Positions 1-6,444 are shown, numbered from the stretch's first letter. The stretch is 6,449 nt of DNA from Chloroflexi bacterium RBG_13_46_14 (GCA_001796415.1 MGML01000073.1:1-6449); one strand, 5' to 3'. The notes: generated by a model from the sequence alone, not told the origin. Made by a program: numbers and translations.

Positions 1-1
1 G

Positions 2-343
2 GGACACAGAGCAAGCTTACGCGAAATGTTTTTCAATATCATGATCAACGCTATTCAGTATACACCTGGGGGCGGGAAAATATCGGTTACTCTGGAGCGA
101 AAGGATAAATATGCCTGTATAGCCGTGAAAGATAACGGGATCGGAATCGCGGAAGAACATCTCAAGCATGTATTCGAACGCTTTTACCGGATTGATAAGT
201 CACCATCACGCAGCGAAGGTGGAGCCGGTCTTGGTCTGGCTATATGCCAGCGTATTGCCGAGATTCACCACGGTTATATTACTGCGGAAAGTGAAGCTGG
301 TAAAGGCAGTACTTTTTACGTTTATCTACCTGTCATCGATTGA
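2..343 (+). CDS. Sensor histidine kinase, C-terminal ATP-binding part (5' truncated by window)
   Basis: This is the C-terminal end of a two-component sensor histidine kinase. The HATPase_c domain binds ATP, which is used to autophosphorylate a histidine in the missing upstream part; the phosphate would then pass to a response regulator. The frame is open from base 2, so the gene enters from the left edge; the first ATG at base 26 is internal. All four ATP-lid boxes are visible in order: the N box with its two asparagines spaced four apart (NIMINAIQYT, bases 35-64), the G1 box DNGIGI (131-148), the F box FERFYR (173-190) and the G2 box GGAGLGL (218-238). The protein ends in the usual short beta strand (FYVYLP) with stop TGA at 341-343. 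The box spacing resembles PhoR/WalK-type kinases. Sensor domain, DHp helices and cognate regulator lie outside, so the stimulus cannot be told. It converges with the next gene. Confidence 0.95.
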   Translation, partial: GHRASLREMFFNIMINAIQYTPGGGKISVTLERKDKYACIAVKDNGIGIAEEHLKHVFERFYRIDKSPSRSEGGAGLGLAICQRIAEIHHGYITAESEAGKGSTFYVYLPVID

Positions 344-368
344 AAAAAGACCAATATATTGATTTCCC

Positions 369-393
369 GTCAGTACTCGAAAACGTCACTGAC
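369..393. repeat. Imperfect inverted repeat between convergent genes
   Basis: Arms GTCAGT (369-374) and ACTGAC (388-393) are perfectly complementary, and an inner CG-AAAA-CG (378-385) could extend the stem across a small asymmetric internal loop. It sits between the kinase stop codon and the end of the small gene on the other strand, overlapping that gene's stop. No T-tract follows on either strand, so it is not a canonical intrinsic terminator. It may be a 3'-end stabilising hairpin or chance. Confidence 0.3.
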
Positions 394-625
394 CCCTGAA
401 TAACCGGCATGGTTGAGCCGACCCGCATTTGTGGTATATATTTCTGCCGGACTGGTAGAATTTGCGGGTTGTGAAAAGCTGACCATCACCGCCTACTGTT
501 ATCGTCTCAATGGTCTTGCATAAAGGACATTGAGCAATTAAATCTTCCGACTGTCCGGGAAAAAAGTTCCCGGGTTCCTGTGATCTGGTAATAGATTCAG
601 GAGATACCTCGACTTTGTGTACCAT
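386..625 (-). CDS. Small four-cysteine, probably zinc-binding protein of unknown function
   Basis: A 79-residue hypothetical protein. I chose the ATG at 625-623 rather than one ten codons upstream (655), because GGGAGGT (630-636) lies just ahead of it with a 4-nt spacer and the upstream option has no comparable site. The protein has a hydrophilic N-terminal half with an FFPGQSEDL stretch, then C33-P-L-C36, a beta-prone middle (about residues 40-60), and a second cysteine pair C67-x5-C73 preceded by H65. CxxC plus a later Cys pair suggests a zinc ribbon or similar structural metal site; the C-x5-C spacing is wider than the classic knuckle. There is no signal peptide or membrane segment, so it is probably cytoplasmic. 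It is convergent with the kinase gene and separated from the ABC operon by a terminator, so it is probably its own transcript. I do not recognise a named family. Coding status rests on the ribosome binding site and the ordered cysteines. Confidence 0.7.
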   Translation of the reverse strand: MVHKVEVSPESITRSQEPGNFFPGQSEDLIAQCPLCKTIETITVGGDGQLFTTRKFYQSGRNIYHKCGSAQPCRLFRGQ

Positions 626-629
626 TGTT

Positions 630-636
630 ACCTCCC
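630..636 (-). promoter_or_regulatory. Ribosome binding site of the four-cysteine protein gene
   Basis: The minus strand reads GGGAGGT followed by AACA and ATG at 625. It is a near-perfect Shine-Dalgarno sequence and decides the start at 625 over the upstream in-frame ATG at 655. Confidence 0.75.
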
Positions 637-858
637 ATAAAAATATTAATTTCAACTAATACTTTTTAAAACTTGACCGCATTCCTTAAGTAACAAAATA
701 TACCTTTGATACTGGTGGTAGTAATCATCCTAATGGATGGTAAGCATAGTCCTTTAGTCGGAATAAGTGACTGATAAGAGATAGTTACTCGGAAATATCA
801 GAGAGTTAATAAAGTTTTTTGGGATATTATTGAGCGCTTTGCGTGTTTTGATAGTATG
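637..858. other. AT-rich intergenic stretch without a supported gene
   Basis: With the terminator and trailer to its right (859-975), this makes about 340 bp without a convincing gene. Short open frames exist on both strands but lack a ribosome binding site or recognisable protein features. The minus strand here must hold the promoter of the four-cysteine gene, yet I see no hexamer pair close to consensus. A TATATT on the minus strand near 700 is the best -10-like element but has no good -35. A small inverted repeat CATCC-TAAT-GGATG lies at 726-739. Nothing else stands out. Confidence 0.5.
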
Positions 859-891
859 AAAAAAAGGGAATACGAATTGATTCGAATTCCC
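859..891 (-). terminator. Intrinsic terminator of the MarR-ABC-ABC operon
   Basis: Read on the minus strand, GGGAATTCGAAT (891-880) pairs with ATTCGTATTCCC (877-866): a 12-bp stem with one mismatch and a 2-nt nominal loop (in practice the end pairs open to make a larger loop). It is followed at once by seven T's (865-859). It starts 84 nt after the stop codon of the last ABC gene. This is a textbook Rho-independent terminator and closes the operon before the four-cysteine gene, which lies further on in the same direction. Confidence 0.85.
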
Positions 892-975
892 CCGAAACAA
901 TGCTGATGTTTGCTTTTGTTTATCCGATCCGTGTATTACCTGTACCGGGTTGATTATCAAGAACGCTATTCAAAG

Positions 976-2865
976 CTAGCTCGCGATTATTGTCCCGTTT
1001 TCTCCATCACCGGCAGCTTTTTCGGACTCATAGGTCATCTTGTAGAGACTGCTGTAAACACCGTTGCGTGCTACAAGCTCTTCGTGGGTACCGTCTTCTA
1101 CGATTTTCCCGCTCTGTAATACAATGATGCGGTCGGCCCCTCTTATTGTTGAAAGACGGTGGGCAATAACGAAAGAAGTCCTGCCCTTCATCAGTTCCTT
1201 CAATGCTCTCTGGATACTGACCTCGGTAGTGCTGTCAACCTTCGCCGTTGCCTCATCCAGGACAAGAATCCTGGGATTCGCAATAATCGCCCGGGCAAAA
1301 CTTAAAAGCTGGCGCTGTCCGAGCGATATGTTCTGACCGCGTTCAACCAGAACGGTATCATATCCGTTTTCGAACTGTAATATGAATTCATGAGCACCCA
1401 CGGCCCTGGAGCCCTCGATAATTTCTTCATCGGTTGCCTCAGGGCGGCCATACCGCAGGTTGTCTTTTACCGTTCCGGAAAAGAGGAAGGGGTCCTGCAG
1501 GACCACTCCCATCTGCCTGTTGATTGATATCCTCTGGACATCACGGACATCGATACCGTCTATCCTGACACTGCCGGAGGTAACATCATAAAGCCGGGCA
1601 ATCAAGGCTGTGATGGTAGTCTTACCACTGCCTGTCTGCCCCACAAGCGCGATATTCTGCCCTGGTGAAACATGCAGGTTTATATTACGAAGTACCGGGA
1701 TTCCAGGAATATAACTGAAACGGACATCTTCAAAAGTTACATCACCCTTTATCGGAGGTATTGGTAAAGCATCGGGTTTATCCTCGATCTCGGGCTGAGT
1801 ATCCAGCACCTCGAATGCCCGTTGCCCGCCGGCCATAGCGCGCTGGAGCTGGGCATACTGCATTACCAGTTCCCGGACCGGGTCGAAAAATCGCTGGACG
1901 TACAGGGCAAACGACACGATAACACCGACTGTGGTCAGGCCGTTCATAACCCGGATACCTCCAAGTATGATTACCACCGCCATTGCGACGGCCACGGATA
2001 TTTCCACAGCCGGGTTCACTATGGCTGTGAGTCTGGCAGCGTCTACATTGGCGTTCAGATTATCCGCGTTAACCGAGTCGAAACGGCGCTGGTTTTCGCT
2101 TTCCCGGTTAAGACTCTGAATAACCCTGACGCCCGAGATGTTCTCCTGGAGGTTCGAGTTGACGACAGCGATGGCCTGGCGGACACGGATAAACGCCTTT
2201 TTTGCTCTCTCCTGCCATATCCACAATACAATTATCAGGAAAGGCAGAACTGAAATGGTCCCGAGCGCGAGTACCCAGTCGAGTTTGAAGAGCCAGAACA
2301 GTATTACCGCGAGTCCAAGGAAATCCGCCAGTATCGTGAAAAAACCCGATGTCAGTAATTCCTGCAATGATGTAACATCATTCTGTACGCGGGACATCAC
2401 CCTCCCGACTTCATTACGGTCGTAGAAGCTGAGAGACAGTTTTTGCAGGTGCGAGAACATTTCCTCCCGCAACGTCAGCAGTATGCGATGCCCCATCCAG
2501 GCCGTGGTACTCATATAGCCGTAATAAGAGACCCAGGCCAGAAGGGCAAGACCTACCAGGCCAAGGCTGACGAGAACAAGATCATTCATATTTCCCGCCA
2601 GGGCATAATCGGTAGCTTGTCCGATGAGATAGGGTTGCGTGTATGAAGTCAAAGAAAACAAGATGGTGCCTATGATGGCGATTACAACCCGCCACTTGTA
2701 AGGCCGGACATATTTTGCTAACCTTACGACCACTGTATGGTCGTATGCTTTCCCGAGGGCGTCGTCGGACCATCCGTCCATGGCGCGGCGAAGCCCGCCT
2801 GCACCCATTCCCATGCCTCCACCGCCTCCGCCACCACCACCACCGCCCCATCCGCCGAAAGCCAT
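976..2865 (-). CDS. ABC exporter half-transporter B (catalytic-site subunit, glycine-rich N-terminus)
   Basis: A 629-residue ABC half-transporter, with membrane domain fused to ATPase, of the multidrug/lipid exporter type. Residues 1-45 are a soluble extension with eleven glycines in a row (7-17). Six membrane helices follow (about 58-335), then the nucleotide-binding domain: A-loop Y385, Walker A GQTGSGKTT (409-417), Q-loop Q457, Walker B LVLDE (D537 and catalytic E538), D-loop AKVD (541-544) and switch H569. The signature motif is ISLGQ (513-517) instead of LSGGQ. B therefore supplies intact Walker A, Walker B and His to the active site but a degenerate signature to the other site. This is complementary to half-transporter A upstream, so the pair should work as a heterodimer in the cytoplasmic membrane. 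The start at 2865 is supported by AAGGAGGA eight nt upstream. It is the last gene of the operon, 100 nt after A. Substrate cannot be told; drugs, lipids or peptides are all possible. Confidence 0.95.
   Translation of the reverse strand: MAFGGWGGGGGGGGGGGMGMGAGGLRRAMDGWSDDALGKAYDHTVVVRLAKYVRPYKWRVVIAIIGTILFSLTSYTQPYLIGQATDYALAGNMNDLVLVSLGLVGLALLAWVSYYGYMSTTAWMGHRILLTLREEMFSHLQKLSLSFYDRNEVGRVMSRVQNDVTSLQELLTSGFFTILADFLGLAVILFWLFKLDWVLALGTISVLPFLIIVLWIWQERAKKAFIRVRQAIAVVNSNLQENISGVRVIQSLNRESENQRRFDSVNADNLNANVDAARLTAIVNPAVEISVAVAMAVVIILGGIRVMNGLTTVGVIVSFALYVQRFFDPVRELVMQYAQLQRAMAGGQRAFEVLDTQPEIEDKPDALPIPPIKGDVTFEDVRFSYIPGIPVLRNINLHVSPGQNIALVGQTGSGKTTITALIARLYDVTSGSVRIDGIDVRDVQRISINRQMGVVLQDPFLFSGTVKDNLRYGRPEATDEEIIEGSRAVGAHEFILQFENGYDTVLVERGQNISLGQRQLLSFARAIIANPRILVLDEATAKVDSTTEVSIQRALKELMKGRTSFVIAHRLSTIRGADRIIVLQSGKIVEDGTHEELVARNGVYSSLYKMTYESEKAAGDGENGTIIAS
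2815..2847 (-). repeat. Eleven-codon polyglycine tract in exporter subunit B
   Basis: Codons 7-17 are all glycine: five GGT, four GGC and two GGA, with one pure run of four GGT. The mixed synonymous codons argue that the tract is kept at protein level rather than being a recent pure trinucleotide expansion, though the GGT run could still slip. Further glycines flank it on both sides (residues 4-5, 19, 21, 23-24). Confidence 0.9.
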
Positions 2866-2873
2866 ACTTGAAA

Positions 2874-2881
2874 TCCTCCTT
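2874..2881 (-). promoter_or_regulatory. Ribosome binding site of exporter subunit B
   Basis: The minus strand reads AAGGAGGA, then eight nt, then ATG at 2865. This is close to the perfect anti-16S match, in contrast to subunit A, which has no clear site. It fixes the start ahead of the glycine-rich tract. Confidence 0.85.
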
Positions 2882-2911
2882 ATCTTCTTCCTGTTGCTTT
2901 AAGGTATATAT

Positions 2912-2938
2912 CTACGGCCACGCCGCCATTTCGACCAT
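2912..2938 (-). other. Possible eight-residue leader ORF in the gap between the two ABC genes
   Basis: In the 100-nt gap between subunits A and B, the minus strand has AGGA (2950-2947), an 8-nt spacer, ATG (2938) and eight sense codons (MVEMAAWP) ending in TAG (2914-2912). A GC-rich 4-bp hairpin (CGGC-GTG-GCCG) overlaps its end. It could be a translated mini-ORF that tunes translation of subunit B, or it could be chance. There is no direct evidence of expression. Confidence 0.2.
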
Positions 2939-2965
2939 GTATTTATTCCTACCTGGAGTTATCCG

Positions 2966-4783
2966 TTAACCGGGAACCACACCGCTATCTGAAGATTCTG
3001 GCTCAAGCAGATCTTCCTGCTGGTTGCCTTTCACTTTGTAAAGCGCCTCTTCCTGATCCCTGAGTTCCAGATCATAGATATTTCGATAGAAGCCTTTTTG
3101 TTGAAGGAGTTCCTCGTGGACACCCCTTTCCAATATGACACCCCGGTTCAGGACCAGTATCTGGTCGGCCATTTTAACCGTGCGTAAACGCTGGGCAATC
3201 ACAAAGGTAGTTCGGCCCTTCATCACTTCCTGAAGCGCCATTTGAATCTGGTATTCCGTCTCTGTATCTACGCTGGACGTGGAATCATCCAGTATCAGTA
3301 TAGCCGGGTCGAGTAGAAGCGTCCGGGCAATGGCTATACGCTGTTTCTGACCTCCCGAGAGAGTCAAGCCTCTTTCACCAACCCACGTATCGTACTGCTC
3401 GGGGAGGGATTCTATGAAGTCGTAGATATGAGCGGTTTTCGCCGCCTGCTCCACTTGCTCCTGGGAAGCCTCCGGCATCCCGTAGCGGATATTATCCCGT
3501 ACCGTCCCGGTGAAAAGAAATACATCCTGCTGGACTATGGTCATGCAGCTTCTTAAAGACGATAAGGTAACGTCCCGTATATCTTTACCATCGATGGTTA
3601 TCCGTCCCGATGTGATATCGTAGAAACGTGGAAGGAGATTGACCACGGTTGTCTTGCCACTGCCGGTCGGTCCAAGCAGGGCAATAACCTGGCCGGGCAA
3701 GGCATCGATATCTATCTCCTTCAGGACCGGTGTCAAGTTGTTGTAGCCGAAGGAAACCTTTTCGAACACGACATGTCCGGTAACATCGTTCAGCATTTCC
3801 GCTCCGGGTTTTTCCTTGACTGCCGACTCCGCATCGAGAATTTCGAAAATGCGGATACCGGCTGAATAAGCCCGTGAAACAGAATTTACCACCATCCCCA
3901 TTGCCCGTACCGGTTGCTGAAGCAGCGTCAGATAAAGGGTAAAACCGGCGAGATCGCCCCCGGTGAGTCTCCCCGAGGCTATCTCATTTCCGCCAAACCA
4001 CATGATTGCTGCCATGGCAAGCATCCAGATGCCCGCCATGGTGGGCATGGAAATAGCCTGGATACGGGAAGATTTATAGGAATCTTCGAACAGCGCTTCG
4101 GCCTCGATTTTGAACTTAACTTCCTCGGTGTCCTCACGCCCGAACGAGCGGACCAGCCTTGCCCCGGAGAGGTTTTCCTGAAGAACGGTTGTCAGCCTTG
4201 CCAGGCCGTTCTGCACTTGCGTCCATATCACCCGGAGCTTGGATGAAAAGATAGCCGACCCTATTCCCACGACCATGAGAAACGGCAGTATTACCAGTGC
4301 AAGTCGCCAGTTGGTAAAAAGCATCAGGATGACCGCACCGATGACTACAAGCAGGAAAAACAATGCCCGAAGAACGCCCATCTGGACGAACATCTGGACG
4401 GCTTCTACATCCTGGGTTGCCCGTGACATCAACTGACCTGTCTGATGGCTGTCATGGTAGGCAAAAGAAAGGTGCTGGAGCCTGTTATATATCGAATTGC
4501 GCAGGTCATAAGCGATTTTTTGCCCGAGCCACTGGCCAAGATACTGCTGGCCGTACTGGGCAACAGACCGGAAAGCAGCAGCCCCGAATATTGACGAAGC
4601 CGCAACTATCAGGATCAGGTACTTCTGGACATGCTCCGTCTCGATTCCGTAATTGATAGCCCAAGCTAGCAGCTTCGGGCTGACGAGCATAAACGCACCT
4701 GAAGCAAGTACGCTGGTAAATGCCAGACAGAACCTTGATTTATAATTAAATACCAGTTTATAAAGTCTGAGATATGTTGACAT
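2966..4783 (-). CDS. ABC exporter half-transporter A (degenerate-site subunit)
   Basis: A 605-residue membrane-ATPase half-transporter of the type IV exporter family and partner of subunit B. Six membrane helices span about residues 15-300. The nucleotide-binding domain has A-loop Y347, Walker A GPTGSGKTT (371-379), Q-loop Q419, an intact signature LSGGQ (475-479), Walker B ILILD (495-499) and D-loop SSVD (503-506). Two catalytic positions are altered: the glutamate after Walker B is Asp (D500) and the switch histidine is Gln (Q531, VIAQRL). Such Asp/Gln changes mark the non-hydrolysing site of heterodimeric exporters such as TM287/288. A's LSGGQ should instead complete the active site built on B's Walker motifs. 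The C-terminal tail (about 575-605) is charged and rich in acidic residues. The gene overlaps the regulator's 3' end by 26 bp and has no clear Shine-Dalgarno sequence (GAACGGTACCG precedes ATG), so translation is probably coupled to the regulator. Substrate unknown. Confidence 0.95.
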   Translation of the reverse strand: MSTYLRLYKLVFNYKSRFCLAFTSVLASGAFMLVSPKLLAWAINYGIETEHVQKYLILIVAASSIFGAAAFRSVAQYGQQYLGQWLGQKIAYDLRNSIYNRLQHLSFAYHDSHQTGQLMSRATQDVEAVQMFVQMGVLRALFFLLVVIGAVILMLFTNWRLALVILPFLMVVGIGSAIFSSKLRVIWTQVQNGLARLTTVLQENLSGARLVRSFGREDTEEVKFKIEAEALFEDSYKSSRIQAISMPTMAGIWMLAMAAIMWFGGNEIASGRLTGGDLAGFTLYLTLLQQPVRAMGMVVNSVSRAYSAGIRIFEILDAESAVKEKPGAEMLNDVTGHVVFEKVSFGYNNLTPVLKEIDIDALPGQVIALLGPTGSGKTTVVNLLPRFYDITSGRITIDGKDIRDVTLSSLRSCMTIVQQDVFLFTGTVRDNIRYGMPEASQEQVEQAAKTAHIYDFIESLPEQYDTWVGERGLTLSGGQKQRIAIARTLLLDPAILILDDSTSSVDTETEYQIQMALQEVMKGRTTFVIAQRLRTVKMADQILVLNRGVILERGVHEELLQQKGFYRNIYDLELRDQEEALYKVKGNQQEDLLEPESSDSGVVPG

Positions 4784-5276
4784 CGGTACCGTTCTTTGAA
4801 AAGACGTGTTCCAGTATTTCCAGGGCTGAAAATAGATTTTTTAATTCCTCTTGAGATAGTGTCTTTAGATTCTCCGCAAGTTGCGTTCGTGTTTCATCCC
4901 TGGCTTTAGTAAGAGCGGAAATACCTTCCGCGGACAGTGAAAGACGCACCTGTCGCCTGTCTGATGCTGAATTTCTTATAATTATCCCCTGGTCAACCAG
5001 CTTCTGTATCATTTTTGAGACGGTAGGAGGAGTGAGACCGAGATGCTCGGCAACACTGGAAAGGGAAGCCTCCGGGTGACGCCGGAGATAGTTGAGTGCC
5101 CTGAATTGCGGGACAGTCAATCCCTGCATGGCGCGCCTGCGCAGTTCTTTACGGATGTGCCGCATTATCGAAGGCACTACCTCGAGCAGTCGAGCGGAGC
5201 AGTCAGCAGGCTGGATATTCCGCTTCTTTGGTTCTCCTTCCGAAGGCATATTATTGTCATATGCTAATTGTTTCAT
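4758..5276 (-). CDS. MarR-family transcriptional regulator, likely local repressor of the exporter operon
   Basis: A 172-residue winged-helix DNA-binding protein of the MarR family, which usually works as a dimer and releases DNA when it binds a small ligand. An N-terminal helix region (about 25-48) precedes the winged helix (about 50-118). The recognition helix is around LTPPTVSKMIQKL (81-93), and the wing carries the family's D-x-R segment (ASDRRQVRLSLS, 104-115). C-terminal helices (about 118-160) complete the dimer interface. The one cysteine (C26) gives no strong hint of redox sensing. It is the first gene of the operon and overlaps exporter subunit A by 26 bp, so it probably represses its own operon. 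I chose ATG 5276 because the promoter ahead of it predicts transcription starting on that A; the ATG at codon 10 (5249) is an alternative but has no ribosome binding site. Confidence 0.93.
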   Translation of the reverse strand: MKQLAYDNNMPSEGEPKKRNIQPADCSARLLEVVPSIMRHIRKELRRRAMQGLTVPQFRALNYLRRHPEASLSSVAEHLGLTPPTVSKMIQKLVDQGIIIRNSASDRRQVRLSLSAEGISALTKARDETRTQLAENLKTLSQEELKNLFSALEILEHVFSKNGTDVNISQTL

Positions 5277-5283
5277 AATGAAA
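5271..5283. promoter_or_regulatory. Candidate operator: 13-bp inverted repeat over the start codon
   Basis: TTTCAT-A-ATGAAA on the plus strand is a perfect 6-bp inverted repeat around a single central base. It runs from the last base of the -10 element across the predicted transcription start and the ATG. Size and position suit a MarR-type autorepression site. Binding by this regulator is inference; the sequence is AT-rich, so chance is possible. Confidence 0.5.
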
Positions 5284-5311
5284 TTATATTCCTTGCACTA
5301 TTTAAAGTCAA
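5283..5311 (-). promoter_or_regulatory. Sigma-70-type promoter of the MarR-ABC-ABC operon
   Basis: The minus strand has TTGACT (5311-5306), a 17-bp spacer and a perfect TATAAT (5288-5283). Counting the last T as -7 puts +1 at base 5276, the A of the regulator's ATG. It lies in the 99-bp gap after the hydrolase gene and faces the operon. Five of six -35 bases and all -10 bases match consensus with ideal spacing. Confidence 0.8.
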
Positions 5312-5324
5312 TGAAGGAACTTCA
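5312..5324. repeat. Second short inverted repeat just upstream of the -35
   Basis: TGAAG-GAA-CTTCA on the plus strand has 5-bp arms and abuts the -35 hexamer (5306-5311). It might be a second regulator site or a weak hairpin at the hydrolase 3' end; no T-tract follows, so it is a poor terminator. Confidence 0.3.
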
Positions 5325-5375
5325 ACATCCAATCATCGATATCCAGCTCCATAAGATGAATCCTCTCACCGGAGA

Positions 5376-6437
5376 TTATGAATTAGTATCGAGCCAGTTA
5401 ATAATTATGTCAAGCGTTTCCGTATCAAGAACGGTATCTTGTCCGTTATAATTCGGATTCGTAAGGTTAATCTCTTCCCTGGGCAATTCCTCGTATTTCA
5501 ATACATGACTGGCATTTTCAGTAAATGAAAACGTGATATTATCCATTCCTTTTGTTGCCGCCTGGAGTTTCGCACCGTCATATTCCCAGTTTACCTGTAT
5601 ATCTTTCTTTCCTATAATTATCAGCACCGGCACATCTATTTTCTTCACATCAGGAGTTATATCCCTCTGCCATATCTCCTGCGTAAAAGGCATATTGGCC
5701 GGACTAGCGAGACTCTGAAGGAAAATTTTTAAACCCTCCGGCAAGGAATCATCCGGTTCCATAGTTCCGGTTGCCAGGAAACCATCGACCGCTTCATCGT
5801 ATAGCTTCATTATTTCGTCAGCGCCGGGCATTCCGGCAAGTTGGGCTTCGATCTGCGTCTTTGCCAGGTCGCCCATCGATTGTCCGGGAGGAGCCGCCAG
5901 TATCAAACCGGCAAATCCTTTCTCACCCTTTTCTATCTGATAATTGACAACGTGAATACACCCTTCGCTGTTAGCCAGGGTGAATATCCTTCCATCGTCA
6001 ACATCAGGTCTGTCACTCAAAACCTGTACTGCTCCCCTGAGTTCCTCCAGGTGACTCTCCATGCTGATTTTCCCGATTAGAAGCGGTATATTCTCAGCCG
6101 CGTAAACTCCGGCAAAACGTTTATCATACCTGATCGTCACGTATCCGTTCCTGGCCAGTTCTTCTGCGAGAAGCGCCGCACTTCCGTTCTTACCAGGAAG
6201 CAGTGGTGAATTCCAGTCACGATCGGTCGGACCGCTTCCCGGCACAAACACTACTCCAGGTAGATTCTCGCCTGACTCAGGACGGGTAATGGTTGCGTAG
6301 ACCGTAGTTTCCCCTATCGGCCAACTAATTTCCTCGGATACTACCTTAATTTCAGACGGTTCCGAATCACTGCACCCCGGCATCATCCACGTAAACAGCA
6401 TGATTAACACTCCCACCAGAATCGCTTTCCTTGTCAT
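5376..6437 (-). CDS. Predicted lipoprotein alpha/beta hydrolase
   Basis: A 353-residue alpha/beta-hydrolase-fold protein (serine aminopeptidase S33 / dienelactone-hydrolase-like group) that should cleave an ester or amide bond of unknown substrate. Residues 1-22 form a lipoprotein signal: basic start (TRK), hydrophobic core, then lipobox-like MPGC with C22 as lipidation site, so it is probably anchored outside the membrane. The oxyanion segment VPGSGPTDRD (65-74) matches the HGSGPxDRD motif of this group. The likely nucleophile is S157 in ANSEG (155-159), with Ala where the GxSxG elbow usually has Gly. D279 (after VLIIIGKKD) and H311 (NASHVL) fit the remaining triad. The cap region is about 185-255. 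The start at 6437 is supported by AGGAG (6445-6449) seven nt upstream, at the window edge. It lies upstream of the operon in the same direction, but the operon has its own promoter, so a functional link is only possible. Confidence 0.88.
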   Translation of the reverse strand: MTRKAILVGVLIMLFTWMMPGCSDSEPSEIKVVSEEISWPIGETTVYATITRPESGENLPGVVFVPGSGPTDRDWNSPLLPGKNGSAALLAEELARNGYVTIRYDKRFAGVYAAENIPLLIGKISMESHLEELRGAVQVLSDRPDVDDGRIFTLANSEGCIHVVNYQIEKGEKGFAGLILAAPPGQSMGDLAKTQIEAQLAGMPGADEIMKLYDEAVDGFLATGTMEPDDSLPEGLKIFLQSLASPANMPFTQEIWQRDITPDVKKIDVPVLIIIGKKDIQVNWEYDGAKLQAATKGMDNITFSFTENASHVLKYEELPREEINLTNPNYNGQDTVLDTETLDIIINWLDTNS

Positions 6438-6444
6438 CGCTATA

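Noticed and set aside
352..361. CAATATATTG palindrome next to an A6 run, as a minus-strand terminator after the four-cysteine gene
   Set aside because: With a realistic loop only three base pairs remain, too weak for an intrinsic terminator.
626..655. Longer start (ten extra codons) for the four-cysteine protein
   Set aside because: The extra codons run through the strong Shine-Dalgarno sequence that serves the ATG at 625, and no good site precedes the ATG at 655.
672..697. TTGACC followed by AATATA on the plus strand as a promoter
   Set aside because: The spacer is 18 bp and the -10 is poor, and no plus-strand gene follows; everything downstream on that strand is antisense to the ABC operon.
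754..960. 68-codon minus-strand open frame in the intergenic region
   Set aside because: It lies across the operon terminator hairpin, has no ribosome binding site that I can see and shows no recognisable protein features.
1822..2253. 143-codon plus-strand open frame inside exporter subunit B
   Set aside because: It is antisense to a clearly coding ABC transporter gene and its translation has no family features, so it is a shadow frame.
3261..3320. Asp-Asp in Walker B of subunit A as a sign of a pseudogene
   Set aside because: The frame is intact over 605 codons and the change matches the known degenerate-site pattern, with complementary changes in the partner.
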